Assembly (NCBI RefSeq): GCF_014204525.1
Contig: NZ_JACHLP010000010.1
Coordinates: forward strand, 62,001-126,000
Direction: 5' to 3'
DNA length: 64,000 nt
Origin: Roseateles oligotrophus
GTDB lineage: Bacteria; Pseudomonadota; Gammaproteobacteria; Burkholderiales; Burkholderiaceae_C
Below are positions 1 through 8,825 of the stretch, one piece after another. The position numbers and the translations under genes were made by a program. Position 1 is the stretch's first letter, and every line of letters begins with the position of its first letter. The notes below the pieces were generated by a model. That model saw nothing but the letters and a program-made list of their open reading frames with translations, was not told where the DNA came from and did no database searches.

Positions 1-49
1 CAGCCGTGGAGACTTGGCTTGGCGCGCGGATGAGGCTAACTGCGAGCCA

Positions 50-1352
50 TCAAACTGACGCAACTATTTGCCCAAGAATCTTGGACTCATGTGAGCCTGG
101 GCTGCCGAAACTTTCGCCTTCGGCATTTGATCGCTTGAATGTGGCCATCGCAGAAATAAGAGACGAAACACTATGTTCAGTTGTTGCGGATAGAGCTGGG
201 GCCAGACCGTCAAGCTGACCATTAGATTGGATGGATAACCAATTGATTGAATTTTCTCGGGTTGTGGAAAAAGTTTGGTCAATTCGAATTTCGTCCGCCG
301 TCGTCGGAAGAACCTCATTTGAGACCTGCCAATTCTCTGACGAATTTTTGAGAATTGAACGAGCCATGTCAGAGAGGTTGAATTCCTGAGTGAGTTTGTC
401 CAAAACCTCGTCTGCGCTCAGTCCATCATATTTTGACTGTTCCTGATGCGACAAGAAGTCGTCTCCTGCTGACATGGAATAGAGATTGCCGCCGACGAGA
501 GCAGGTGGCTCCCAAGGTTCTGGTTCGAGCTTTTGTTTGTCTGAGCCGCCGCCTTCCCAAATCACGCCATTCCAGGGTTGCCAGCCGCCATTGCCACTGG
601 ACGTCAAGCCAAGATACTGTTGAAAATTCTCAGAAAAACCAGCGTAAGGGGTGCGAATTGCCTCGGAAATTGCACCTATTGAACCCGAATTTCCAACAGG
701 ACTGCTGTCAGGTGGTGTTGGCTCGTCTGGAGGAACGTACTTTGGGGGTGAGCCGGTAGTCGCAGCATCCTTGCAGGCCTTAATAAATCCAGGGTCCTGT
801 GAAAAGAACTGGCTTGTGCTTTTGATGACAAATTGGTCGAGAGCCATTCCCTTTAGTCCTTGCCAAGTGGCTGCCATTTCCGCTGCCAGAATGACATTGC
901 TCAATTCCAGTTGACCCTTTACGCCTGCAACCCCCATGGCCACACCATTTGCACCAGCTTCGTTTGCTATGGTGTAGGCGGTATATGCTGCCATACCTTC
1001 GCTGGTAAAACAGACTGAGTTTCGATCCTCGAATGTTTGTGCGCGGCTCCAGGCTGCCTTGTATGTGGAGGTATTGCTGGCATGGCCTAACTCGTGAGAA
1101 ATAATCTCATTGAGCGCACGGTCAATTGAAATATTTTTTTGTCTTGCAAGAATTGCGGCGTCGTTTTCATTAATGTAGATCACTCCGCCCTTTATTACTC
1201 CTCTCTCGGTGTCTAGGGCTGTATTGCTTTGGAAGGCGGTGGTGCTTTTAAAAAGCAACGTTCGCAGTTTTTAGCCCCGTGTATATGGCGGCTGCTGTGT
1301 TGGATCTCATTGATTTAACCTGATTTTTGATGCGATCTTCGAATGTGCTCAT
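50..1352 (-). pseudogene. HELGH zinc-protease-like protein, frameshifted; possible T1SS cargo
   Basis: The main open frame runs from a TTG at 1258 to a TGA at 50 (402 codons). It has HELGH at residues 55-59 of that frame (about 1082-1096), a zinc-metallopeptidase-type HExxH, and a Ser/Thr/Asn-rich remainder with no RTX GGxGxD repeats. I place the original start at the ATG at 1352. That frame reads MSTFEDRIKNQVKSM and onward for 34 codons and hits TAA at 1248-1250. Removing one T from the T5 run (A5 at 1250-1254 on the plus strand) joins it in frame to the HELGH frame and gives a protein of about 434 residues. It lies 53 bp after the preceding gene, last in the secretion operon, and is clearly more AT-rich than the rest of the window. 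Secretion by the adjacent type I exporter is inference from position. The alternative is that translation simply starts at TTG 1258, but no good ribosome site is visible there. Confidence 0.6.
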
Positions 1353-1405
1353 GATTAATTGGCGTCAATACTTGTGTGATTGAAGGGTGAAATTTTTACT
1401 AAGTT

Positions 1406-2029
1406 CTATTTCCCGAAAGATAGGTAAAAAGAGCTTGTGCAGCTATTTTTGATGGTAAAACCTAATTCTGTATTTTTTACCCCAATTGGATTGATGATTG
1501 TGTATTGGTTGGGTGGGGTGACAGTGTATTTCTTCTCTCCTCCGTACGTGTGGGGAATTGGTGGTGGATGTCGAGTGCTGGGTGAGTCTGCTATTTTTTC
1601 AATTTCAAACTTGGTGAGGCATATGCCATCTTTTGGGGTTGCATTAAATGAAAATGTATTTGTTTCATCGGAGTCGATTGGTGATGATGTTGAAATTTGT
1701 ATTTTCTTAATGGATGTGCTTGCGAAATTTTCGTAATTGGTGTTACAAAACTTGTAGCTTGGAATGAATGGTATATTCTTGATATTGAATTCTCCGCAAG
1801 AATTTGTTGAGTTAATTGAATTTTTCTTGCTGTCAAGATCGAAATGTTTTTCAATTGATTCTCTGTTGGGGATATCTTCTGAGTTGAATTTGTTTAGCAA
1901 GAATTTAATTTCTTGAATGAGGTGTTCTTTTTTGTGGTCAAGCTTTTGTTGATTTGCAAATGTGCGCTGTTGGCAGGTGAGTGCAATCAAGAAAATGCAG
2001 ATAAACTTTAAATGTGTGATTGGTTTCAT
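1406..2029 (-). CDS. Hypothetical AT-rich exported protein
   Basis: I do not recognise the family. The ATG at 2029 gives 207 residues beginning with a classic signal peptide: MKPITH, then a hydrophobic run FICIFLIAL, and a likely cleavage after TFA. An upstream in-frame start at 2107 would put 26 residues before the signal peptide and is less likely. The mature part is Lys/Asn/Ser-rich with several Cys residues and a run of Pro and His near residues 150-155, and it ends in SFYLSFGK. The gene is strikingly AT-rich against GC-rich neighbours, which suggests recent transfer. It lies 90 bp downstream of the secretion adaptor gene on the same strand, so it may be cotranscribed. No strong Shine-Dalgarno is visible. 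Confidence 0.6.
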   Translation of the reverse strand: MKPITHLKFICIFLIALTCQQRTFANQQKLDHKKEHLIQEIKFLLNKFNSEDIPNRESIEKHFDLDSKKNSINSTNSCGEFNIKNIPFIPSYKFCNTNYENFASTSIKKIQISTSSPIDSDETNTFSFNATPKDGICLTKFEIEKIADSPSTRHPPPIPHTYGGEKKYTVTPPNQYTIINPIGVKNTELGFTIKNSCTSSFYLSFGK

Positions 2030-2119
2030 TCTGAATATATTGGTGTGTTGTATTTTCCAGAGAGTGAACGAGCGACATTTGAGAATTTGGCGGTAGGCGG
2101 AATTCAATCGCGCAGACGA

Positions 2120-3562
2120 TCAACGCTCTTTTAGACTCTCATCCACATGTTTCTGCACCGGACTGAGCAAAAAGTCGATCACTCGTCGCTTGCCTGTCTT
2201 GATCTCAGCCGTCAGATTCATGCCGGGCGCCAGCTTGATGCGCTTGCCGTCCACGTTGAGCTTGGTTTGCTCAAGCACGAGAGTGGCAGGGAATATCGCT
2301 CCGCGCTTCTCGTCATTGACCGCATCCGCACTGATGCTGCTGACCGTGGCGCTGACCGTGCCGTAGCGGGTGTAGGGGAAGGTTTCCAGCTTGACGGTGA
2401 CCGCTTGGCCCTCTCGGACGAAGCCCATGTCTTTGTTCTCCAGCACGACCTCGGCGGTGACTGCCGCGTCGTCAGGCACCAGCACCAGCAGCACCTGCGC
2501 TTCGGTGACCACGCCGCCGGAGGTGTGCACGGCCAGTTGCTGCACAGTCCCTGCAACCGGCGCGGTGAGTTGGGTCAAAGCGTTACGCTTGTCGGCCTTG
2601 ATGCCTTCTTCACCCAGTTGCCTCGTCTTCAGTTCGGCTTGCGCTGAGCGGTCGCGTAGAAGGCGTTCGGTTTCCGCGCGATAGGCGAGGCGCGACTGCT
2701 CGCTTTCTTTCAAGGCAGCCTGCGCCTCACTTCGTCTGGCCAAGGCGGTGGCCAGGTCTCGCTCCAACTCGACGCGCTCACGCCGGCGGTCTTGTTCGGC
2801 GTGGCCGGCCATAAAGCCTTGCTCGGTTAGCGACTTGAAGTCGCTTTCACGTTGCTGGGCCATGGGCAAGGTGGTTTGCAGCTTGCCCACCAATTGCTCG
2901 GCGGTCGCAATCTCGGCCCGGCGGCGGGCGGCCTCGGCGTCAAACTTGGCGAACTTGGCGCTGATGTCGGCCCAATCGCTTTGCAGCTGGATGCGGCTGG
3001 TGGCGAGATCGGCTGGATTCAGCGCGCGGTTCTCGGTGAGTAGCGGCGGTACGCCGCTGGCCAAGCTTTTGAGCAGGCTTTGCGAGCGCAGCAGCTCGCT
3101 CCAGGCGGCACTGCGCTCCTCAATCACCCGATTGGCGTCGGCCTGGGTGGCGGTGGCGTCCAGCGAGATCAACAACTGCCCGGCCTTGACGCGGTCACCA
3201 TCTTTCACGTGGATGGCTTTGACCACGCTGGTTTCCAGCGGCTGGATGGTCTTGCTGCGCTGGCTGATGATGATGCGGCCTTGGGACACGGCCACGATGT
3301 CGATCTGGCCGAAGATGGACCACAGCAGCGCGATGACGAACAGGCTGCAGATAGCGATTGCTGCCCGGCGTGGAGCCGGATGCGGTGGCGTCTCCTGCAA
3401 GGCCAGGGTCGCCGGCAAAAAAGCGCGCTCGTCAGCCAAACGTTTGGGGCCAGCGAGTTGATCGCGAACCGCCCAGGCCGCCTTGAAGGTCGCGCCATAG
3501 CGCGCCAAAAGCTCGCTGACGGGGTGACGGCGGGACGGGCTTGTTTCAGCAGCGGTCGTCAT
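2120..3562 (-). CDS. Type I secretion periplasmic adaptor (HlyD family)
   Basis: This is the membrane-fusion subunit that links an inner-membrane ABC exporter to a TolC-type outer-membrane channel. The 480-residue protein has a cytoplasmic N-terminus, one membrane segment at about residues 68-88, a biotinyl-lipoyl-like strand (SQRSKTIQPLETSVVKAI), long Arg/Glu/Ala-rich helices (about 140-330) forming the periplasmic hairpin, and a C-terminal beta domain with GMNLTAEIKTGKRRV near residue 455, the conserved HlyD end. Length fits the family. Its ATG overlaps the TGA of the ABC transporter by 4 nt (ATGA at 3559-3562), so the two are translationally coupled. No TolC gene is in the window, so a housekeeping TolC is probably used. 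Confidence 0.93.
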   Translation of the reverse strand: MTTAAETSPSRRHPVSELLARYGATFKAAWAVRDQLAGPKRLADERAFLPATLALQETPPHPAPRRAAIAICSLFVIALLWSIFGQIDIVAVSQGRIIISQRSKTIQPLETSVVKAIHVKDGDRVKAGQLLISLDATATQADANRVIEERSAAWSELLRSQSLLKSLASGVPPLLTENRALNPADLATSRIQLQSDWADISAKFAKFDAEAARRRAEIATAEQLVGKLQTTLPMAQQRESDFKSLTEQGFMAGHAEQDRRRERVELERDLATALARRSEAQAALKESEQSRLAYRAETERLLRDRSAQAELKTRQLGEEGIKADKRNALTQLTAPVAGTVQQLAVHTSGGVVTEAQVLLVLVPDDAAVTAEVVLENKDMGFVREGQAVTVKLETFPYTRYGTVSATVSSISADAVNDEKRGAIFPATLVLEQTKLNVDGKRIKLAPGMNLTAEIKTGKRRVIDFLLSPVQKHVDESLKER

Positions 3563-5850
3563 GCTGGCGCGCCTTCAGATTGGCCCGCGTTCTGCTGCAT
3601 GCGCCACAGATGAGCATAGAGGCCTTGTGGTTTTGCAAGCAGTTGCTCGTGGCTGCCTATCTCGACAATGCGGCCTTTGTCCATGGCGACGATGCGATGT
3701 GCTTGGCGCACCGCGCTGAGGCGGTGGGCGATGATGAAGACGGTGCGGCCTTGGCAGATGGCGCGCATATTGCGTTGGATGATGGCCTCGCTTTCGTAGT
3801 CCAAGGCACTGGTGGCTTCGTCGAAGATCAGGATGCGGGGTTGGCTGAACAAGGCTCGCGCGATGGCGATGCGTTGGCGCTGCCCACCCGAGAGGCTGGA
3901 GCCCTGTTCGCCAACTACCGTGTCATAGCCCTCGGGTAGCTCGGCGATGAAGTCGTGGGCACCCGCTTGCTTGGCGGCATGGATCACCGCCTCCAGCGGC
4001 GCTGCTGGGTCGGCCACGGCGATGTTCTCTCGCACGCTGCGGTTGAACAGCATGTTCTCTTGCAGCACCACGCCCACCTGGCGGCGCAGTTGGGCCGTGT
4101 CGACCATGGCCACGTCATGCCCATCGACCAACACCCGCCCACTTTCGGGCACGTACAAGCGCTGAATCAGCTTGGTTAGCGTGCTCTTGCCGGAGCCGCT
4201 GCGGCCGACGATGCCAATCACCTCGCCGGGTTGAACATCGAGACTGATGCCGTTCAGCACAGGTTGAGCATCGGGGCGGTAACGAAAGCTCAGCTTGTCG
4301 AGCGTCACCCGGCCTTGGATGCGGGGAAGCGGGCTGGCGCTTTGCGACGCAAGCTCGGTGCGGGTGTTGAGAATGTCCCCCAGGCGCGCCATGGAAAGCC
4401 CGGTTTGCTGGAAGTCGGTCCACATCTGCGCGATGCGCATGATGGGCTGGGCCACTCGGCCCGCAAACATATTGAAGGCGACAAACATGCCGACCGTCAG
4501 TTGCCCGTCCATGACCAAATGCGCGCCATACCAAAGCGTTGCAGCGTTCACCAGCTTGCCAACCAGGTTGACGCCCTCGTGGCCGTACTGCGCCAAGGTT
4601 TGGGTCTTGAAACTGGCCGAAACGTAGGCCGCTAACTGCTGGTCCCAGCGTCGTGCCATCTGCGGCTCCAGCGCGCTGGCCTTGACGGTCTGGATGCCGG
4701 TGATGGTCTCCACCAACAGGCTTTGGTTCTCGGCACCCCGGGCAAGCTTCTCGTTCAGTCGGCCACGCAAGACCGGAACTATTGCCAGGCTCAGGCCCAG
4801 GTACAGCGGGAGCGAACATAAAACAATCAGCGTCAGTGGCACGCTGTAGACGAACATCACGGCGATGAAGATCACCGAGAACAGCACATCCAACACCAGA
4901 GTCAAAGCATTGCCGGTGAGGAACTGGCGGATGTTCTCCAGCTCACGCACCCGCGCCACTGAGTCGCCCACACGGCGGGCCTGGAAGTAGGCCAGCGGCA
5001 GGTTCAGCAGGTGGCGGAACAGGCGTGCGCCTAACTCGACATCGATGCGGCTGGTGGTATGGCTAATTACATAGCTGCGCAGCACATTGAGCACGCTCTC
5101 GAACAGCATGATCACCACCAGGCCGATGACCAGCACGTCCAGGGTGCTCAAGCCCCGGTGTACCAGCACCTTGTCCATCACCGCCTGGAAGAACAGCGGC
5201 GAGACCAGGGCAAAGAGCTGCAGGAACAAGGAAACCGTTAAAACCTCTCCCAGCAGCTTGCGGTGCTTGACGATGCTGGGGATGAACCAGCTGAAATCGA
5301 ACTTGGCCAGCTCGCCGGTGAGGCTGGCGCGACTGGCAATCAAGATCAACTCGCCGGTCCACTGGGAGGCAAAGATTTCGATGGGTTCGATGGTGGGCCG
5401 GCCTGCCTGCCCATTCGCAAGGCCAGCGGGATCCAAAAAAAGCACGCGTTGCCCGTCGCATTGGGCCAGCACGACCACCCGACCGTCAGTAAAAAAGGCC
5501 AATGCGGGCAGGGGTTGCAAGCTCAGGCGATCCGCGCTGCTGCGCGTGGATTTGCCCTTGAGCCCCAGGTGCCGGGCCGCCAGCAACAAATCTTGGCGCG
5601 AGGCGATGTCGGCGTCGCCCAGACCGAGTTCGTGCTTGAGGGCGGCAGGCTCGCTGGCGATGTGGTGGAGGCGGGCAATTACAGCGAGGGCTGCCAGCCC
5701 TAAATCTGCAGACAAAGAAGGGTTGGCTTGCGGACGGGGACTATCCGGCAGCTCAGCGGTACTTGAGTCTTCACCCGGTCCAACCTCGCGCTCATGGGCG
5801 TTGGCCGGCAGGTCGCTCAACAGAGTCTGCTTGTTGTTATTGTTTTTCAA
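3559..5850 (-). CDS. Type I secretion ABC transporter with C39-like domain (HlyB type)
   Basis: This 763-residue protein couples ATP hydrolysis to one-step export of an unfolded substrate. Order of parts: a disordered Pro/Ser-rich N-terminus; a peptidase-C39-like domain (about 45-170) in which the catalytic Cys of true bacteriocin peptidases is absent (DLGLAALAVIARL where ECGxACL would stand), so it should bind but not cleave substrate; six membrane helices (about 190-480); then the nucleotide-binding domain with Walker A GRSGSGKST, signature LSGGQRQR, Walker B/D-loop ILIFDEATSALD and the H-loop His of IIAHRLS. The start is a TTG at 5850 chosen because GAGGGA stands 7 nt upstream. The degenerate domain points to HlyB-type substrates with an uncleaved C-terminal signal rather than double-glycine leader peptides. 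Confidence 0.93.
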   Translation of the reverse strand: MKNNNNKQTLLSDLPANAHEREVGPGEDSSTAELPDSPRPQANPSLSADLGLAALAVIARLHHIASEPAALKHELGLGDADIASRQDLLLAARHLGLKGKSTRSSADRLSLQPLPALAFFTDGRVVVLAQCDGQRVLFLDPAGLANGQAGRPTIEPIEIFASQWTGELILIASRASLTGELAKFDFSWFIPSIVKHRKLLGEVLTVSLFLQLFALVSPLFFQAVMDKVLVHRGLSTLDVLVIGLVVIMLFESVLNVLRSYVISHTTSRIDVELGARLFRHLLNLPLAYFQARRVGDSVARVRELENIRQFLTGNALTLVLDVLFSVIFIAVMFVYSVPLTLIVLCSLPLYLGLSLAIVPVLRGRLNEKLARGAENQSLLVETITGIQTVKASALEPQMARRWDQQLAAYVSASFKTQTLAQYGHEGVNLVGKLVNAATLWYGAHLVMDGQLTVGMFVAFNMFAGRVAQPIMRIAQMWTDFQQTGLSMARLGDILNTRTELASQSASPLPRIQGRVTLDKLSFRYRPDAQPVLNGISLDVQPGEVIGIVGRSGSGKSTLTKLIQRLYVPESGRVLVDGHDVAMVDTAQLRRQVGVVLQENMLFNRSVRENIAVADPAAPLEAVIHAAKQAGAHDFIAELPEGYDTVVGEQGSSLSGGQRQRIAIARALFSQPRILIFDEATSALDYESEAIIQRNMRAICQGRTVFIIAHRLSAVRQAHRIVAMDKGRIVEIGSHEQLLAKPQGLYAHLWRMQQNAGQSEGAPA

Positions 5851-6060
5851 AAAAAGTCCCTCGGCTGGCAGGGCTCTATGGCCCGTTGGTTGGCACTATT
5901 TCAAGCCGCCGGGGTGGGGGGGTGGCAATTCCCCCGTATGGGGGTGGGGTTAGAGCGTGATCCGAGCCTTGGGCGATCGCCAGATTGAACGCGCGCGAGT
6001 AGCTTTTTGGGGCCGTGGCAGGTATCTGTCAGAGTTGACAGGTTCGATGGTTGATTGCGT
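5851..6060. promoter_or_regulatory. Leader of the secretion operon with a C5/G5 palindrome
   Basis: These 210 bp separate the secretion operon from the end of cca. They contain CCCCCGTATGGGGG at 5931-5944, a perfect 5-bp inverted repeat with a 4-nt spacer, set among other G-runs about 80-95 bp upstream of the TTG start. By position it could be an activator site for the secretion genes. No convincing sigma-70 hexamers were seen. Confidence 0.35.
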
Positions 6061-7275
6061 TCAAGCCATCAGCGCCGCCAACCTTGCCGCCTGCACCGCC
6101 CGCCCAATCGCCGGGCCGGTCTTGCCTTCGGCCAGGGCCTGGGCGCTGACGGCGCTCAGGTCCAGGGCCTGCAGCCGGGCCAGATCGTTCAAGAATTGCT
6201 GGCGCTGCGGGTAGTCACGGTCTTCCAGGCCTAAACGCCCGCGCGCATCGCATTCGCAGGCCCAGAGCATCAGCGCAAAGCGTTCGGGCCGGCGCCAGGC
6301 GTCGCAGCGTTCCATCAGGCGCAGGCGGGCCTCGGGGCCGAAGCCGGTGCTTTGATGCACATGAGTGTGCTCGCGTGCCACCAGCTCGGCCAGTTCCTTG
6401 CACTCGTTCGGCACCCGCCAGCGCTCGCTCAATTGCTTGGCCAGTTTGGCGCTCAAGCCCTCGTGGCCGATGTGGCGGGGCAGCAGCTCGGGCGCCGTCA
6501 AGCCCTTGCCGAAGTCGTGGCAGAGGCAGGCGTAGCGCAGCTCCAGCGGGCTTTGCTCTTGGGCGGCCCGGTCTATCACCATCAAGGCATGGACGCCGCT
6601 ATCGATCTCGGGGTGGTGCTGGGCCGGCTGGGGCACGCCGAAGAGGCGGTCCAGCTCGGGGCAGAGCCGGGCCAGGGCGCCGCAGTCGCGCAAGACCTCG
6701 AACATGCGCGAGGGTTTTGCTTCCATCAGGCCGCGCGAGATTTCCTGCCAGACCCGCTCGGCCACCAGCGCGTCCACCTCGCCCTGGGCCACCATGGCCT
6801 GCATCAGGGCCAGGGTTTCGGGGGCGACGCTGAAGTCCGTGAAGCGGGCGGCAAAACGGGCCAGGCGCAGGATGCGCACCGGGTCTTCGGCAAAGGCGGG
6901 CGAGACATGGCGCAAGACCTTGGCGGCCAGATCGCGCTGGCCGCCGTAGGGGTCGATCAGCCGACCCTGCGCGTCCTGCGCCATCGCGTTGATGCTCAGG
7001 TCGCGGCGGGCCAGGTCCTGCTCCAGCGTCACATCGGGCGCGGCGTGGAAGGCAAAGCCGTGATAGCCCGGCGCCGTCTTGCGCTCGGTGCGGGCCAGGG
7101 CGTATTCCTCATGGGTCTGCGGGTGCAGAAAGACCGGGAAGTCCTGGCCCACGGGGAGAAAGCCGGCGGCCAGCATGGAGGCCGGGTCGGCGCCTATGAC
7201 CACCCAGTCACGGTCCTGGACCGGGCGGCCCAGCAGTGCGTCGCGGACCGCGCCGCCAACGAGGAATGTTTGCAT
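6061..7275 (-). CDS. cca: CCA tRNA nucleotidyltransferase (multifunctional)
   Basis: This enzyme adds or repairs the 3'-terminal CCA of tRNAs with CTP and ATP. The 404-residue protein starts with the class II nucleotidyltransferase signature LVGGAVRDALLG, followed by DRDWVVIG carrying the catalytic acidic pair, ARTERK, the RRDLSINAMA motif and the template region DPVRILRLARFAARF. A C-terminal HD domain (about 225-340, with HALMVIDRAAQ and CLCHDFGKGLT) is typical of the gammaproteobacterial-type enzyme that also has phosphohydrolase activity. Start and length match the family. It stands alone, reading away from the following PEP-CTERM gene. Confidence 0.97.
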   Translation of the reverse strand: MQTFLVGGAVRDALLGRPVQDRDWVVIGADPASMLAAGFLPVGQDFPVFLHPQTHEEYALARTERKTAPGYHGFAFHAAPDVTLEQDLARRDLSINAMAQDAQGRLIDPYGGQRDLAAKVLRHVSPAFAEDPVRILRLARFAARFTDFSVAPETLALMQAMVAQGEVDALVAERVWQEISRGLMEAKPSRMFEVLRDCGALARLCPELDRLFGVPQPAQHHPEIDSGVHALMVIDRAAQEQSPLELRYACLCHDFGKGLTAPELLPRHIGHEGLSAKLAKQLSERWRVPNECKELAELVAREHTHVHQSTGFGPEARLRLMERCDAWRRPERFALMLWACECDARGRLGLEDRDYPQRQQFLNDLARLQALDLSAVSAQALAEGKTGPAIGRAVQAARLAALMA

Positions 7276-7344
7276 GAGTCAGAAAACCATCAAGAAAGAG
7301 TCACAAAGCGCGCTTACATTCAGATTCGATTGCGCCGGCCTAAT

Positions 7345-7359
7345 CCCCAAAGCTAGGGG
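7345..7359. promoter_or_regulatory. CCCC-N7-GGGG inverted repeat upstream of the PEP-CTERM gene
   Basis: CCCCAAAGCTAGGGG lies about 100 bp upstream of the ATG at 7459. It resembles in style, but is not identical to, the C5/G5 palindrome upstream of the secretion operon. A role as activator site is only inferred from position. Confidence 0.3.
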
Positions 7360-7458
7360 AATGATTGTGGGCAAGTGGCAGGTAAATTCTCAGCGACTGG
7401 CATGTACGGAAAGAGTTAGGGCCGGGTTGGTGCTGCTTTTTCCTAACCAAGGATACCC

Positions 7459-7953
7459 ATGAAATTGAAAATCATCACCGCCGCAGCCGTCCTGGCCGTG
7501 TCTTCGCTGGCCGCAAGAGCAGCGACCATAGACCTGGGCCCCCTGGATGGCAGCAGCCCCGACAGCAGCTCCGGCGTGTCGTCCAAGTTTGCGCTGAATG
7601 CTTCCATCGCCGACACCTGGACCTTCACGCTGGACACCGCCTCCCAGGTGTCTTTCGGCGCCCAGCAGTCCTTCAGCGCCCTGAGCAATGCCATCCGCAA
7701 TTTCTCCGGCGTGTTGCTGGGTTATGGCCCGCTGAGCCTGACGACCTCGTCCACCCAGGCCAATCTGAGCTGGTCGGGTACCTTGGCGGCCGGCAGCTAC
7801 ACGGTGAATATCAGCGGCCTGTCGGCAGCCAGGAATACCCAGTACACCACCACGCTGGCGGCCGCGCCGGTGCCTGAGCCCGAAACCTATGCGCTGCTGC
7901 TGGCCGGCCTGGGCGTGGTGGGTTTCGTGGCTTTGCGCCGCAAGCAGGGCTGA
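7459..7953 (+). CDS. PEP-CTERM sorting domain protein (FxDxF-like)
   Basis: This is an exported 164-residue protein of the exosortase/PEP-CTERM system. It has an N-terminal signal peptide (MKLKIITAAAVLAVSSLAARA), a Ser/Thr-rich beta-type middle with ADTWTFTLD resembling the FxDxF family signature, and a C-terminal tripartite signal: VPEPETYALLLAG, a hydrophobic segment and RRKQG. It should be cut at PEP by an exosortase, not in this window, and be released or linked to exopolysaccharide. Function of the mature part is unknown. It is followed at once by a strong terminator. Confidence 0.9.
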   Translation: MKLKIITAAAVLAVSSLAARAATIDLGPLDGSSPDSSSGVSSKFALNASIADTWTFTLDTASQVSFGAQQSFSALSNAIRNFSGVLLGYGPLSLTTSSTQANLSWSGTLAAGSYTVNISGLSAARNTQYTTTLAAAPVPEPETYALLLAGLGVVGFVALRRKQG

Positions 7954-7984
7954 CCGCAAGAGTCATCAGCATTCCGGCCAAGAA

Positions 7985-8007
7985 AAAGAGCGCCACGGTG
8001 CTCTTTT
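7985..8007. terminator. Bidirectional Rho-independent terminator
   Basis: AAAGAGC (7985-7991) pairs with GCTCTTT (8000-8006), extended inward by a G-T wobble and CC/GG. A T-run follows on the plus strand and an A-run precedes it, so it can serve both the PEP-CTERM gene and the convergent GST gene. Confidence 0.85.
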
Positions 8008-8025
8008 TTCCTGCCGGCTTGGTCC

Positions 8026-8715
8026 TCAGGTGGCTGAACCGGCTTGGCGATAGGGCTCTTCAAAGTCCAGAAAGTCTTTTTCCGCCACCGCGTCGGCCAC
8101 CCAGGCGGCCACCGCCGGGTGCGCCTGCACCGCTTGCGCATAGGCTTTGGCGGCGGCATCGAGAGGCAGGCCGTAGCGGCTAACCCGCATCACCATCGGG
8201 GCGAAATAAGCGTCCACATTGCTGAACTCGCCGAACAGAAAAGGCCCGCCGCTGGCCGCCAGGGCCTCGCCCCACAGCGCGTTCAGGCGCCCGAGGTCTT
8301 CATGCAGCTTGGGTTCGGTGCTCAGCAGGCGCTGGCCCACGGCCGCCAGATCGGCGTCGATATTCATCGGGCACAAATTGCGCAATTGGCCGAAGCCCGC
8401 GTGCATCTCGGCGCAGAGGCTGCGGGCCCGGGCGCGCTGGCGCGCGTCGCGTGGCCATAAATTCAGCGCCGGGTATTGCTCGGCCAGGTACTCGGCGATG
8501 GCCAGGGTGTCCCAGACCACGAAGCCGTCGTCCGCCACCAGCACCGGCACCTTGTGGGTGGGGCTGACGGGGGCCAAGGCCTGGTAGAAGGCCGAGCCGG
8601 GCGTGAAGTCAAAACGCAGCTTGAGCTCCTCGAAGGCGATGCCGAAGGCCTTCATCAGCACCCAGGGGCGCATGGACCAGGAGGAGTAGTTCTTGTTGCC
8701 GATATAGAGCTTCAT
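8026..8715 (-). CDS. Glutathione S-transferase family protein
   Basis: This is a 229-residue GST-fold protein. The N-terminal thioredoxin-like domain (about 1-80) begins MKLYIGNKNYSSWSMRPWVL, with SSWS in the active-site position (Ser type) and the cis-Pro region KVPVL followed by DTLAIAEYLAEQYP for the glutathione gamma-glutamyl group. The C-terminal all-helical domain contains FSNVDAYFAPMV, the N-capping box region. I chose the ATG at 8715 because upstream in-frame codons encode a non-conserved basic stretch. Substrate is unknown; no operon partner. Confidence 0.9.
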   Translation of the reverse strand: MKLYIGNKNYSSWSMRPWVLMKAFGIAFEELKLRFDFTPGSAFYQALAPVSPTHKVPVLVADDGFVVWDTLAIAEYLAEQYPALNLWPRDARQRARARSLCAEMHAGFGQLRNLCPMNIDADLAAVGQRLLSTEPKLHEDLGRLNALWGEALAASGGPFLFGEFSNVDAYFAPMVMRVSRYGLPLDAAAKAYAQAVQAHPAVAAWVADAVAEKDFLDFEEPYRQAGSAT

Positions 8716-8825
8716 GCTTGGGCTGCGGTTTGGGTTGGGATGCGTCCAGCATAGCCGCCGGGGCCGCTCTGCGGCATGAGCAATGCGCAAGGCATTCTTG
8801 CCGCGCGCGCATCAGCGCGGCCTTC

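Noticed and set aside
50-1258. RTX calcium-binding repeats in the HELGH protein.
   Set aside because: Only isolated Gly/Asp residues occur (GGN..., AGDD); no GGxGxDxUx series is visible.
7378-7396. TGGCAGGTAAATTCTC upstream of the PEP-CTERM gene as a sigma-54 promoter.
   Set aside because: The -24 part fits but the -12 GC is missing.
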